Source: Bacteroidales bacterium
Lineage (GTDB): Bacteria; Bacteroidota; Bacteroidia; Bacteroidales; Marinilabiliaceae
Reading direction: 5' to 3'
Assembly: GCA_017539645.1 (NCBI GenBank)
Contig: JAFYCM010000055.1
Span: 29,180-93,179 of the forward strand
Length of the DNA stretch: 64,000 nucleotides
Of this stretch, positions 56,345-64,000 are shown in pieces. A program made the position numbers and the translations under genes. Each line of letters starts with the position of its first letter. Positions within the stretch are counted from its first letter, which is position 1. The notes beneath the pieces were generated by a model. That model saw nothing but the letters and a program-made list of their open reading frames with translations. It ran no database searches and was not told the DNA's origin.

Positions 56345-57325
56345 ATGAAAAAACTATCGCTCGCCATCGCTACGGCCTTATTTGCAATAAGTTGCACTAA
56401 TAACGAGCCTCAAAACAGCACAGATAATTATGAAATAGCCACTTGGCAAGGCTTCCGCACTTCTGCCGCTTCATTCACTTTCGACGACAACCTTCCAGCG
56501 CAGTTTACCGACGCAGTGCCTTTGCTCGAAAAATATGGCCTCCACGGAACTTTCTATCCCGTAATTAACTGGGTAACAGATTGGGAGCCGATACGCCAAG
56601 CTGCGGAGAATGGTCATGAGATTGGTTCGCACACGGTGTCGCACCCCAATTTGAGCACGCTGCCCGAAGATTCTGTGCGCTTCGAACTTGCAGAATCGAA
56701 AAAAATCATTGAGCGCGAGATTGGTAAGGAGTGTCTAACTATTGCTTATCCGTATTGCGCAGCGCCAGCCGATTCGCTGACTGCCGAATATTACATTGCC
56801 GCGCGTATCTGCGACAGAAAGCATATACAAGCGCACATCCCAAACACAATGAGAATCAGTTCGTTGGGCGTTGGCTCGGAGTCGGAATATATATATGCAC
56901 GCGACATAAATGACTACTTCGAAGAGGGCAAAACGCAAGAGGCGTGGAGCGTGCTGCTTATTCATGAACTCGAAAACGGCAATGGTTATTCGCCGCTCAC
57001 TTTGCAGGCGCTCGACTCTACGCTCAACTTCTTGTCGCAACGTTGCGAGGGCTACTGGGTGGCGCCGTTTGCCGATGTGGCGCTGTATGCATTGGAACGC
57101 GAGAGTGCCCAAATCTACGAAACCCGCGCCGACGACAGCATCACCATATCTGTAACTACAAAGACGCTTCCGCGCTACGTGCCGCTCACCGTTCGCCGCC
57201 CGTTGCCCGAAGGTTGGTCTTCTGCCGCCACTGTCGACGGCAACGCAAATCTCTGCATATCTGGTGGTTATATAAATATTGACATCACACCAGGAAACGC
57301 CATAACAATAACAAAACATAAATAG
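56345..57325 (+). CDS. CE4 polysaccharide deacetylase lipoprotein
   Basis: 326 residues. Lipoprotein signal with Cys17 (FAISC). The NodB-homology domain is at about residues 40-240, with TFDD (Asp47, Asp48) and metal-binding His96 and His100 in GSHTVSHPNL; AYPYC and LLIHE are the later motifs. It hydrolyses acetyl groups from sugars: acetyl-xylan or chitin-type substrates in the family. A beta-rich C-terminal piece of ~60 residues follows. It ends 8 bases before the GH5 gene, so the two form an operon acting on the same polysaccharide at the cell surface. Confidence 0.87.
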   Translation: MKKLSLAIATALFAISCTNNEPQNSTDNYEIATWQGFRTSAASFTFDDNLPAQFTDAVPLLEKYGLHGTFYPVINWVTDWEPIRQAAENGHEIGSHTVSHPNLSTLPEDSVRFELAESKKIIEREIGKECLTIAYPYCAAPADSLTAEYYIAARICDRKHIQAHIPNTMRISSLGVGSESEYIYARDINDYFEEGKTQEAWSVLLIHELENGNGYSPLTLQALDSTLNFLSQRCEGYWVAPFADVALYALERESAQIYETRADDSITISVTTKTLPRYVPLTVRRPLPEGWSSAATVDGNANLCISGGYINIDITPGNAITITKHK

Positions 57326-57333
57326 AAACCGTC

Positions 57334-58908
57334 ATGAAACACAAATTTTTCATCTTTCTGGCTCTTGCTGTGGCAGCCTTCAGCGGTTGCAAAGATGAGA
57401 GCAACTCTACCAATAGCAGCGAAATGCACATGATAGAGTCGAGCATTGCCGATGGCAGCACCGATGTGAGTTGCAACACCGAGCAGATTAAGATTTCGTA
57501 TAACTACGTGGTAAGCACCATCAACAGCAACGAGATTAGCATCGATGGTGGCAACGCGAGCATCACCGACGTTGAAGTGTCGAAGGCAAGCGCCGCCGAA
57601 ATAATTATCACGCTCGATGGCTTGGCGTCGGAGACTACTTACACGCTAAAGCTGACCAACGAAGCAATAAAGAATAATAATGGTGACTGCGCTGCGGCTG
57701 TAACTATAACATTTACAACGGCTGTTCAAAAGACCGACGTCGGCCACATGGACGTTGAAGGAATGGAGATGGGCGCGCAAGAGTTGCTACGCCAGATAAA
57801 GATTGGATGGAACCTTGGCAACACGCTCGAAGCTGCTGGCGAATGGGCTGCAGAGGCCGACCAAGAGACCACTTGGGGCAACCCCGTAACTACCAAAGCT
57901 ATGATTGACGCAGTGAAGGCAGCCGGTTTCAATGCCATACGTATTCCTATTCGCTGGTATCCGCACAGCGAGGAGGGCCTGACGCTCGACATTGCCCGCA
58001 CGGCTGAGACGCTCACCATAAAATCAAGTTGGCTCGACCACGTTAAGACCATCGTGGACTACTGTATAGATAATGGTATGTACGTAATTATCAACTCTCA
58101 CCACGACCAATGGTACGACCGCATGAATCCAGAAACGTTCAATAAGGAGTTGGTAAATAAGAAGTTAGCGCATCTCTGGACACAGGTGGCTACATACTTC
58201 GCCAACTACGACCAGCACCTCATTTTTGCTGGTACTAACGAGGTCATAACAGTTGAAAATGGCTCAGAAAACTGGGGTACGCCAAGCGCAACCAATCAGG
58301 CTATACAGAACCAATTCAACCAAACTTTTGTAGATGCCGTACGCGCTACGGGCGGCAAAAATGCGGTGCGTTGCCTCTGCGTACAAACCTATGCTTGCAA
58401 CCCCGATTTTGGCCTTTCAGGCTTCACGTTCCCTACCGACAATGTTGAAGGCCGCATCATGATTGAGTTCCACGACTATCGCCCTTGGGATTATGCGGCT
58501 TACACGAGCGCAGGCAAGTACACTTGGGGCAGCGACGCCGAGATAAAGGAGGTTGCAACGCTCTTCAAGAAATTGAAGGAAGCGTGGTACGACAAGGGCT
58601 ACGGCGTAGTTATGGGCGAGTTTGGCGCTGCATTCAAATACAAAGGCACTACGCCAACAGAAGAGGAACTTCAGACGCGCCAGAACTACATGAAGACGAA
58701 AGTGGCTACTGCAAAGCAATACAACATAGCAGGTTTCTACTGGGACAATGGCGGCAAAGGCCAAGTTGGCAGCAATGGCTATTTGGTTAGCTCTAAGGAA
58801 GGGATGGAGGTTTTTGCCATCTTCGACCGCTGGGATAATATGAAAGTCATTGAGCCGTACGCGCTGAATGGAATTATGGAAGGCGCGCAAACCGAATACC
58901 CACAGTAA
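57334..58908 (+). CDS. GH5-family endoglycanase lipoprotein
   Basis: 524 residues. Lipobox FSGC (Cys19), then a bacterial Ig-like domain (about 34-132), then the GH5 barrel: IGWNLGNTLEA, TTWGNPVTTKAMIDAVKAAGFN with IRIPIRW, INSHHDQWYD, acid/base Glu303 in FAGTNEV, and nucleophile Glu429 in VMGEFGAAF. Both catalytic residues are present. Expected to cut beta-1,4-glucan, xyloglucan or mannan; the subfamily cannot be fixed by eye. Anchored at the surface and cotranscribed with the CE4 deacetylase gene. Confidence 0.9.
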   Translation: MKHKFFIFLALAVAAFSGCKDESNSTNSSEMHMIESSIADGSTDVSCNTEQIKISYNYVVSTINSNEISIDGGNASITDVEVSKASAAEIIITLDGLASETTYTLKLTNEAIKNNNGDCAAAVTITFTTAVQKTDVGHMDVEGMEMGAQELLRQIKIGWNLGNTLEAAGEWAAEADQETTWGNPVTTKAMIDAVKAAGFNAIRIPIRWYPHSEEGLTLDIARTAETLTIKSSWLDHVKTIVDYCIDNGMYVIINSHHDQWYDRMNPETFNKELVNKKLAHLWTQVATYFANYDQHLIFAGTNEVITVENGSENWGTPSATNQAIQNQFNQTFVDAVRATGGKNAVRCLCVQTYACNPDFGLSGFTFPTDNVEGRIMIEFHDYRPWDYAAYTSAGKYTWGSDAEIKEVATLFKKLKEAWYDKGYGVVMGEFGAAFKYKGTTPTEEELQTRQNYMKTKVATAKQYNIAGFYWDNGGKGQVGSNGYLVSSKEGMEVFAIFDRWDNMKVIEPYALNGIMEGAQTEYPQ

Positions 58909-58935
58909 GCGCAATACTTCTATAGGTATATATAA

Positions 58936-58969
58936 AAATGGGCTGTCACAACTCGTGGCGGCCCTTTTA
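58936..58969. terminator. bidirectional terminator
   Basis: GGGC.GTCAC / GTG.C.GCCC stem with CTTTT on the plus side and ATTTTTA on the minus side, between the convergent GH5 and glycosyltransferase genes. Confidence 0.8.
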
Positions 58970-58974
58970 CGTTT

Positions 58975-59871
58975 TTACTTTTTATCAAAAAAGATGTACT
59001 TCAACCGCTTTAGGTTGCAAAGAATTCTCGTGGTGATGGGCATATTATATACCGTGCGAAACATCTCCACAATCTCTGCGTTTGGAGCAATGCCCGACGC
59101 AAAATTCGACAGACCTACATTGGCGGCAAGCGGCATCAAGCATGTGCCTTCTACAACGCTGGCGCTTGAACCTACGTAGCGCACAAGCGATTTGCGTGGA
59201 TATACCGTTGGCTCGTTGAATAGATAACCCGCATAGGTGAACCGAATCGACCAATCGTCAATCTCGCCCAATTTCCAGCGAAGCAGCGTTTGCCATAGTT
59301 CGTGACCGCACGAGTTGAACTCTTTGAGTTTGGCAGCGTTACGTATGAACGCATCGAATGATGGCACTTCCCAGTCGATTTTCTGCCACTGTTCGCGCCA
59401 CGTGCCCCAGCCCCACGGACATGTGCGATGCATCACAAACGTCGACGAGTCGTAGCCGCGCGGCATCTCTATTGGTGGCGTATAGCCCGAAATACTTAGT
59501 ATGCCGTAGTTTTGATAGTAGTTGAGAGCCGAGTTCATATACTTCAAGAAAAACGGCGACATCTCCAGGCAATCATCTATAACTATGACCTTGGGAAATT
59601 TCGACAAAACCTCGTTAACACCTTTGATGCAACTACCAGCTATGCCGTGATTTTCCTCCTCTTCTATCACGTGAACTGCAGCAAAACCCGTAGCGCTATG
59701 GCAGATGCGACGCACCTCGGCCACATCTTTGGCATGCTCGGGCAAGAGTGCACCATCGCTATATATATACAATTCGGTTTTCGACGCTTCGTCGCAGGCA
59801 GCGAGCGACTTCAAGACTCGTTGCGCATGCAAAGGTCGGTTGTAGAGAAACAGTGCTACGGGTGCATTCAT
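58975..59871 (-). CDS. glycosyltransferase, GT-A / family 2-like
   Basis: 298 residues. Start MNAPVALFLYNRPLHAQRVL at 59871; the longer frame to 59940 was rejected because conservation would begin here. Seen: YIYSDGA; the nucleotide-sugar/metal region VIVIDDCLEMSPFFLKYMN, where most relatives have EDD-x-E; and CPWGWGTWREQWQ. Such proteins resemble GNT-I-like sugar transferases found in capsule, exopolysaccharide or O-antigen loci. It is divergent from the UDP-sugar dehydrogenase gene, with which it probably shares a pathway. Confidence 0.78.
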   Translation of the reverse strand: MNAPVALFLYNRPLHAQRVLKSLAACDEASKTELYIYSDGALLPEHAKDVAEVRRICHSATGFAAVHVIEEEENHGIAGSCIKGVNEVLSKFPKVIVIDDCLEMSPFFLKYMNSALNYYQNYGILSISGYTPPIEMPRGYDSSTFVMHRTCPWGWGTWREQWQKIDWEVPSFDAFIRNAAKLKEFNSCGHELWQTLLRWKLGEIDDWSIRFTYAGYLFNEPTVYPRKSLVRYVGSSASVVEGTCLMPLAANVGLSNFASGIAPNAEIVEMFRTVYNMPITTRILCNLKRLKYIFFDKK

Positions 59872-60032
59872 ATTGCTACGTAATTTTTTTTGCGCACGAA
59901 TATAATTATATGAATAACAGCTTGTTACTACTAATGCCACAGATGATACAGAAATTTTTGAATATGTATTTATATGAAAGATTAAGGTGATGTAACCGAA
60001 GTTGCTGTAATTTGCATGAAATTTCTACTGCA

Positions 60033-61310
60033 GTGAAAAAGACAAAAATTGCCGTCGTCGGGTTGGGATATGTTGGGTTGCCGCTTGCGCACCTTTTTTC
60101 CACTAAATACGATGTTGTGGGTTTCGACATTGACTCACAACGTGTTGCGGCAATTATGAACGGCATCGACAAGAAGTGCGAACTCTCTGACAATGAGTTA
60201 AAAGCATCCATCGGGCGAGGTTTTCGCTGCACTACGAATATTGATGACATTCGCGAATGCAACTTCTACATTGTGGCTGTGCCAACGCCTGTCGACAAGA
60301 ATAATCATATCGACATACGTATGCTGCTCGATGCTTGCCGTACCGTGGGACGCGTGCTTAGCAGTGGAGACATCGTAGTATTCGAGTCGACGGTTTATCC
60401 GGGTATGACGGAAGAGGAGTGCATCCCCGTGCTCGAGAGCGTCAGTGGGCTGCGCTGCAACGTGGATTTTTCCGTTGGCTATAGTCCAGAGCGCGTGAAT
60501 GTTGCCGACCGCGAGCATAGCATCAGTAATACTATAAAGATTGTTTCTGGTTCAACGCCCGATGCGGCAACTGCTATTGAACATATTTATGGCAGCGTAA
60601 TTACCGCTGGAACGCACCTCGCGCCCTCGATTCGTGTGGCTGAAGCCGCCAAGATTATCGAAAATACACAGCGCGACGTAAATATTGCCTTCATCAACGA
60701 AATGGCGAAGATTTTCAACGCCATGCATATTGATACTCACGACGTGCTACAAGCCGCTGCCACCAAATGGAACTTTGTGCCCGTTGAACCTGGACTTGTA
60801 GGTGGTCATTGCATTGCCGTAGACCCATATTATCTCATCGAGAAGGCGCAAGTTTACGGAGTCATGCCGCACGTGGTCAGCTCGGCACGCCGCCTCAACT
60901 ACGGAATGGGCGAATACGTTGCCACCGAAATAATCAAACTTATGAGTTTGAAAGGTATTGCCGTGAAGGGCGCTAAAATTCTTCTTCTTGGCATAACCTT
61001 CAAGGAGAATTGCCCCGATGTGCGTGGCTCCAAAGTGGTGGATATTTACCATACACTGCTACCCTACACTCCCGACATCACTATTTACGACCCACATGCC
61101 GATGCTGCCGAAGTGGAACGAGCTTTCGGCATACATATTAGTAATGAAAATATTACAGATATGCGCGGCAGATTCAACGCCGTGGTACTCTGTGTGGCGC
61201 ACAACGAATTTACGACACTCGATGTTCGTAGTTTGCTAAGCGCAAACGGCGGCGTGGTCTACGATGTGAAGGGCCGATTGCCGCGCGAGAGTGTAGATAT
61301 GAGGCTTTAG
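60033..61310 (+). CDS. nucleotide-sugar dehydrogenase, TviB/WbpA type
   Basis: Oxidises C6 of a UDP-sugar (UDP-GlcNAc or UDP-GalNAc in the closest families) to the uronic acid for surface polysaccharides. Seen: NAD-binding IAVVGLGYVGLPLA at the N-terminus; VPTPVDKNN; FESTVYPGMTEEECIP; catalytic Cys in GGHCIAVDPYYL; GITFKENCPDVRGSK; 425 residues. No ATG is available: the frame opens with TTG at 60012, but GTG at 60033 gives the normal N-terminus (MKKTKIAVVG), so I chose it. Flanked by two glycosyltransferase genes on the opposite strand. Confidence 0.88.
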   Translation: MKKTKIAVVGLGYVGLPLAHLFSTKYDVVGFDIDSQRVAAIMNGIDKKCELSDNELKASIGRGFRCTTNIDDIRECNFYIVAVPTPVDKNNHIDIRMLLDACRTVGRVLSSGDIVVFESTVYPGMTEEECIPVLESVSGLRCNVDFSVGYSPERVNVADREHSISNTIKIVSGSTPDAATAIEHIYGSVITAGTHLAPSIRVAEAAKIIENTQRDVNIAFINEMAKIFNAMHIDTHDVLQAAATKWNFVPVEPGLVGGHCIAVDPYYLIEKAQVYGVMPHVVSSARRLNYGMGEYVATEIIKLMSLKGIAVKGAKILLLGITFKENCPDVRGSKVVDIYHTLLPYTPDITIYDPHADAAEVERAFGIHISNENITDMRGRFNAVVLCVAHNEFTTLDVRSLLSANGGVVYDVKGRLPRESVDMRL

Positions 61311-61313
61311 CTA

Positions 61314-62423
61314 TTAATCACAATTCGTAATTATTTCCACCATTCGGTTCTCGAAAGCCATCTCGGTAAATAGTTCCCTCTGACGCGTTTGCGCTTTCTT
61401 TGCCATCGTGCGGCGCAAATCCTTATCGGTAATGAGTTTCTGCAACGCATCGGCAAGAGCTGTGGCATCGTGCTTAGGACAGATGAGACCCGTTTCGCCA
61501 TCTATCACAATATCTCTGATGCCGCCTTCGTCCGTCGTTATGCAAGGCAAAGCGAACTGCATGGCTTCGAGCAAAACGAGCGGAAAACACTCATTGCTAT
61601 AATACGTAGGCAAAACAAACACATCACTATTTGCAAGAATATCCGCCTTCGCGTTGCCTTGTTTTCGCCCGAGGTAAAGCACTTGATCGCGTAGTCCGCG
61701 ATGGTTTATTTCTATCGTCATTCGCTCGGCATCAATCTCGGTAGTTTCGCCGCCCACATAGTTGCAGACGTAGCGCACTCCCCTATCGGTAAGAATCTTC
61801 AGCGCATCGAGCAAAACCAAAACGCCCTTGCTCTCTATCAAGTTACTTAGGAATAGCAGATGCGGCGTGGCGTTATTGCGCTCAATATCAACATCATGGA
61901 ATGTGTCTTTTATGCCGTTGGGGCAGATAGCAACATTCTCTTTAGGCACAACGCGCTCAATATCAGGATAGAGACGCCACGAGAGCAAAACGACCTTGGC
62001 ATTCCTATATACCAACGGCAAAAGCCACTTGTAGGGCCATTTATCCACGTCGGCGGACATGCCTTTGTTGTGATGATGGATAATTATTTTGCGGCGGAAG
62101 AGCTTACATAGCAGCACGAATGGTGCATTCTTCAAGAATGGTATGCCGTGGCATGTTATGGCAAGATAACAATATCTATAACGGTGCGTAAGGAGCAGCC
62201 AGAACGTCCGAAGCAACGATGCTGCATAGCGCAAAATCTTAGTTGGGCTGTTTTTGCCCAAATCTTCCATACGCGGCGAGGTGGATAGATTCACCCAATC
62301 GCAACGAAAACGGTCGTTTACGAGGTGACTATCTTTTATCTGTTGACTCACCATGCACGATCCGTTGATAGGCGGCGGCAATGGTGCAACAAGCAATATG
62401 CGTGGGTTTTTTGTGCGCTTCAT
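61314..62423 (-). CDS. glycosyltransferase, GT4 family
   Basis: 369-residue GT-B enzyme. Seen: an N-terminal acceptor domain with VAPLPPPINGSCMVSQQI; the hydrophobic patch AITCHGIPFLKNAPFVLL; and the C-terminal donor domain with LLFLSNLIESKGVLVLLDAL, SDVFVLPTYYSNECFPLVLLEAM (the E-x7-E type site) and PCITTDEGGIRDIV. Transfers a sugar from a nucleotide donor during surface-glycan assembly. Ends 3 bases from the convergent dehydrogenase gene. Confidence 0.9.
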   Translation of the reverse strand: MKRTKNPRILLVAPLPPPINGSCMVSQQIKDSHLVNDRFRCDWVNLSTSPRMEDLGKNSPTKILRYAASLLRTFWLLLTHRYRYCYLAITCHGIPFLKNAPFVLLCKLFRRKIIIHHHNKGMSADVDKWPYKWLLPLVYRNAKVVLLSWRLYPDIERVVPKENVAICPNGIKDTFHDVDIERNNATPHLLFLSNLIESKGVLVLLDALKILTDRGVRYVCNYVGGETTEIDAERMTIEINHRGLRDQVLYLGRKQGNAKADILANSDVFVLPTYYSNECFPLVLLEAMQFALPCITTDEGGIRDIVIDGETGLICPKHDATALADALQKLITDKDLRRTMAKKAQTRQRELFTEMAFENRMVEIITNCD

Positions 62424-62438
62424 AATTTCACGAAGTTA

Positions 62439-62505
62439 GAAAATTGAAAATTGAAAATTCAGAATTGAGAATTGAGAATTCAAGATTCATAATTCAGAGT
62501 TGATA
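62439..62505. repeat. imperfect AATTGA(A/G) microsatellite
   Basis: About ten degenerate units of GAAAATTGAAAATTC / GAATTGAGAATTGAG type upstream of the GT4 gene. Prone to slippage; could tune expression of the GT4 gene. The rest of the gap to 62574 shows nothing. Confidence 0.6.
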
Positions 62506-62574
62506 ATTGTGGTTTATCGTCATTAGATAAAATGCGCTGATAATTAGAACAATCGCAAGGTTTGGCAATGATAC

Positions 62575-62610
62575 AAAAAAAGTAGAGACGCCACAATGTG
62601 ACGCCTCTAC
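62575..62610 (-). terminator. terminator built from a dispersed palindrome
   Basis: 29-base palindrome with arms GTAGAGACGCCACA / TGTGACGCCTCTAC (62582-62610), followed on the minus strand by seven T, 27 bases after the stop of the 62637 gene. Close copy of 44895-44923. Confidence 0.8.
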
Positions 62611-62636
62611 AAGGTTAGTTCAAGATGAACTATAGA

Positions 62637-64000
62637 TTATTTCACGACAATCTTCTTACCATCTTGGATATAGATACCAGGTTTGATGTTGTTGGTATCT
62701 ACTTTGCGGCCAAGAAGATCATAAACTACACCGCTAACCTCACCATTAGCATAGATGGTCTTAACTGGGGTTGGGTTTGGCTGTGGTTCTGGTTCTGGGC
62801 TTGGAGTAATCTTAGAAAGATCTACTACATTTTCTGGATCAGCAGACATGATTTCTATCATGCTAATTGCATCTTGAATACGATACAAATCGAATGAACC
62901 ATTTGCAGGTACTACGAAGGTAAGCTCACCATGGTTGCTAGCTTTTGCCTCATCTACCGAAGCGAAATAACCATGAGTAGAGTTGCCACCATAGTTGTTG
63001 ATGATATAAACATTAGCGAAATCGCCCTCGTTCATACCACGGAAGTAGTAAGTAACATTGTTAAGAAGGGTTTCGTTGTTAAGAAGACCTACACCAACTT
63101 TTACTTGGAAAGTATTTTCCTTGTTATGACCAGTAGCCACATTTGGGAACATAAGAGGTGCAAATATCATAGCACTAGCAGAATCGAGCGCGTTAGCTTT
63201 GACTGCTGCATCATCTTTTTGCAATTCGTAGCGACGAATAATTGGATATTCCCAACCATCAGGAAGAGCTTCTTCTGCGCCGTTTACTATAGCACGTTTA
63301 GATACATAGTTTGGTCCATAGTAACGAACGGTATCATTACCCGTTATAACGTCATCATAAAGACGCAAACGACCGGTCCAGTTTGATTCACCACTTGTAG
63401 TTGATGTCTGTATAGAGTCAAGCTTTACAAAACCTTTAGCTTCAAGATCAGCTTCTGCCATGTGCTCGAAGTCGATAACAGTAGATTTCTTGAATCCTTG
63501 AGCATTCTCGATATAAATCTTCTTAGATGCAGTATAATAAGGTGCTACAGTTTGAATTTCAAGGATACCTGCTTTTTCAACAGTTACTGTTTTACCAGAA
63601 GCATATGATACAGGGTTACCAGTTTTTTCATCTACCTCTTGGAATACCTTACCTTCGGCATCAGTAAACTTGTAGGTATAGTAAAGATTAGGTTTGGTGA
63701 GAACCTCGTTGTTGTCAGCCGTAATGGTATAAGTCTTGGTAAATCCATCTGCTACAGCAGATATTTTGTATTCAGGAAGAGGAAGAACAATTTCTGCGAC
63801 GTCAATATCAATTACCTGGTGGTCAGACTCGGCTTCTTTATATGTTGTCCAAATCTCAAGTTTACCTGCAGTAGTAGCAGCACCTTCAACAGGATAGAAA
63901 TAGTAGTCGTTGTCCTTAGATTGTATTTCACTAAAATCGAATTCACCCTCTGAAGAAAGGATTGTTTCCTCTTCAGAAGCTCTAGCCATCTCTATATCAC
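62637..64000 (-). CDS. secreted protein with T9SS-like C-terminus (5' partial)
   Basis: At least 453 codons. The frame is open to the window edge beyond the Met at 63989, so that Met is probably internal. Seen: several beta-rich modules (e.g. TKTYTITADNNEVLTKPNLY, TVEKAGILEIQTVAPYYTAS); a ~170-residue domain (STVIDFEHMAEADLEAKGFV onward) of unknown function; a Pro-rich linker (SPEPEPQPNPTPV); and a C-terminal sorting-like domain (GVVYDLLGRKVDTNNIKPGI, ending KKIVVK). Probably exported and attached to the surface. I do not recognise the central domain. Confidence 0.8.
   Translation of the reverse strand, partial: DIEMARASEEETILSSEGEFDFSEIQSKDNDYYFYPVEGAATTAGKLEIWTTYKEAESDHQVIDIDVAEIVLPLPEYKISAVADGFTKTYTITADNNEVLTKPNLYYTYKFTDAEGKVFQEVDEKTGNPVSYASGKTVTVEKAGILEIQTVAPYYTASKKIYIENAQGFKKSTVIDFEHMAEADLEAKGFVKLDSIQTSTTSGESNWTGRLRLYDDVITGNDTVRYYGPNYVSKRAIVNGAEEALPDGWEYPIIRRYELQKDDAAVKANALDSASAMIFAPLMFPNVATGHNKENTFQVKVGVGLLNNETLLNNVTYYFRGMNEGDFANVYIINNYGGNSTHGYFASVDEAKASNHGELTFVVPANGSFDLYRIQDAISMIEIMSADPENVVDLSKITPSPEPEPQPNPTPVKTIYANGEVSGVVYDLLGRKVDTNNIKPGIYIQDGKKIVVK

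Overview
The window is chromosomal DNA from a member of the Bacteroidota, almost certainly order Bacteroidales. Evidence: two SusC/SusD outer-membrane pairs, glutamate synthase and topoisomerase IV of the Bacteroidales type, several proteins ending in type IX secretion (T9SS) sorting-like domains, a BspA-type leucine-rich repeat protein, and many intergenic copies of the Bacteroidetes sigma factor box TAnnTTTG, often with a TTTG-like box about 19 bases upstream. Shine-Dalgarno sequences are mostly absent, as usual for the group. I cannot name the genus. No rRNA, tRNA, CRISPR array or prophage was seen.

Layout. 1-4298 (-): 3'-truncated rhamnogalacturonan lyase (PL11) with a long beta-strand-repeat tail. 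4618-14178 (+): topoisomerase IV parE-parC, closely followed by two outer-membrane proteins and a PIF1-type helicase, probably one operon. 14184-19158: short FNT channel, a T9SS-type protein plus a secreted tail-fibre-like protein, and a divergent BspA-like protein. 19259-29642: dnaE (-), then gltB-gltD (+). 29643-32525: AAA ATPase gene preceded by three direct repeats, then a TPR-LuxR regulator broken by an in-frame TGA. 32609-39859 (-): susC-susD-M14 carboxypeptidase operon, divergent from a PstS-like binding protein; both promoters carry the same exact 17-bp repeat. 41128-44534 (-): compact tyrosine ammonia-lyase / ketoreductase / ACP / acyltransferase operon related to flexirubin and aryl-polyene pathways. 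44597-44983: candidate small RNA and a run of hairpins. 45010-48379: trxA, acpH, a starch-binding protein, and a REP-associated (RAYT) transposase with a fused C-terminal domain between REP-like hairpins. 48535-54892 (-): second susC-susD with an AraC regulator and a decayed copy of the susC 5' end. 55483-58908: rpsP (-), then a CE4 deacetylase and a GH5 glycosidase lipoprotein (+). 58975-62423: two glycosyltransferases and a TviB/WbpA-type UDP-sugar dehydrogenase. 62637-64000 (-): 5'-truncated surface protein with a T9SS-like C-terminus.

How the genes work together. Housekeeping genes (topoisomerase IV, DNA polymerase III, glutamate synthase, S16, thioredoxin) alternate with nutrient-capture loci. 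These handle pectin (PL11), probably peptides (SusCD + M14), starch (CBM26-like protein) and beta-glycans (SusCD with AraC, CE4, GH5). Surface-glycan genes are also present. The signals least explained by standard annotation are: the shared 17-bp element at the SusCD-M14/binding-protein promoters; a two-copy MITE-like repeat of about 120 bp (46033-46157, 56178-56299); the triple repeat before the AAA ATPase gene; and the RAYT fusion with its hairpins. Start sites of dnaE, the ammonia-lyase, trxA and the CBM26-like gene were moved downstream of the longest open frame, because a promoter box lies inside each extension.
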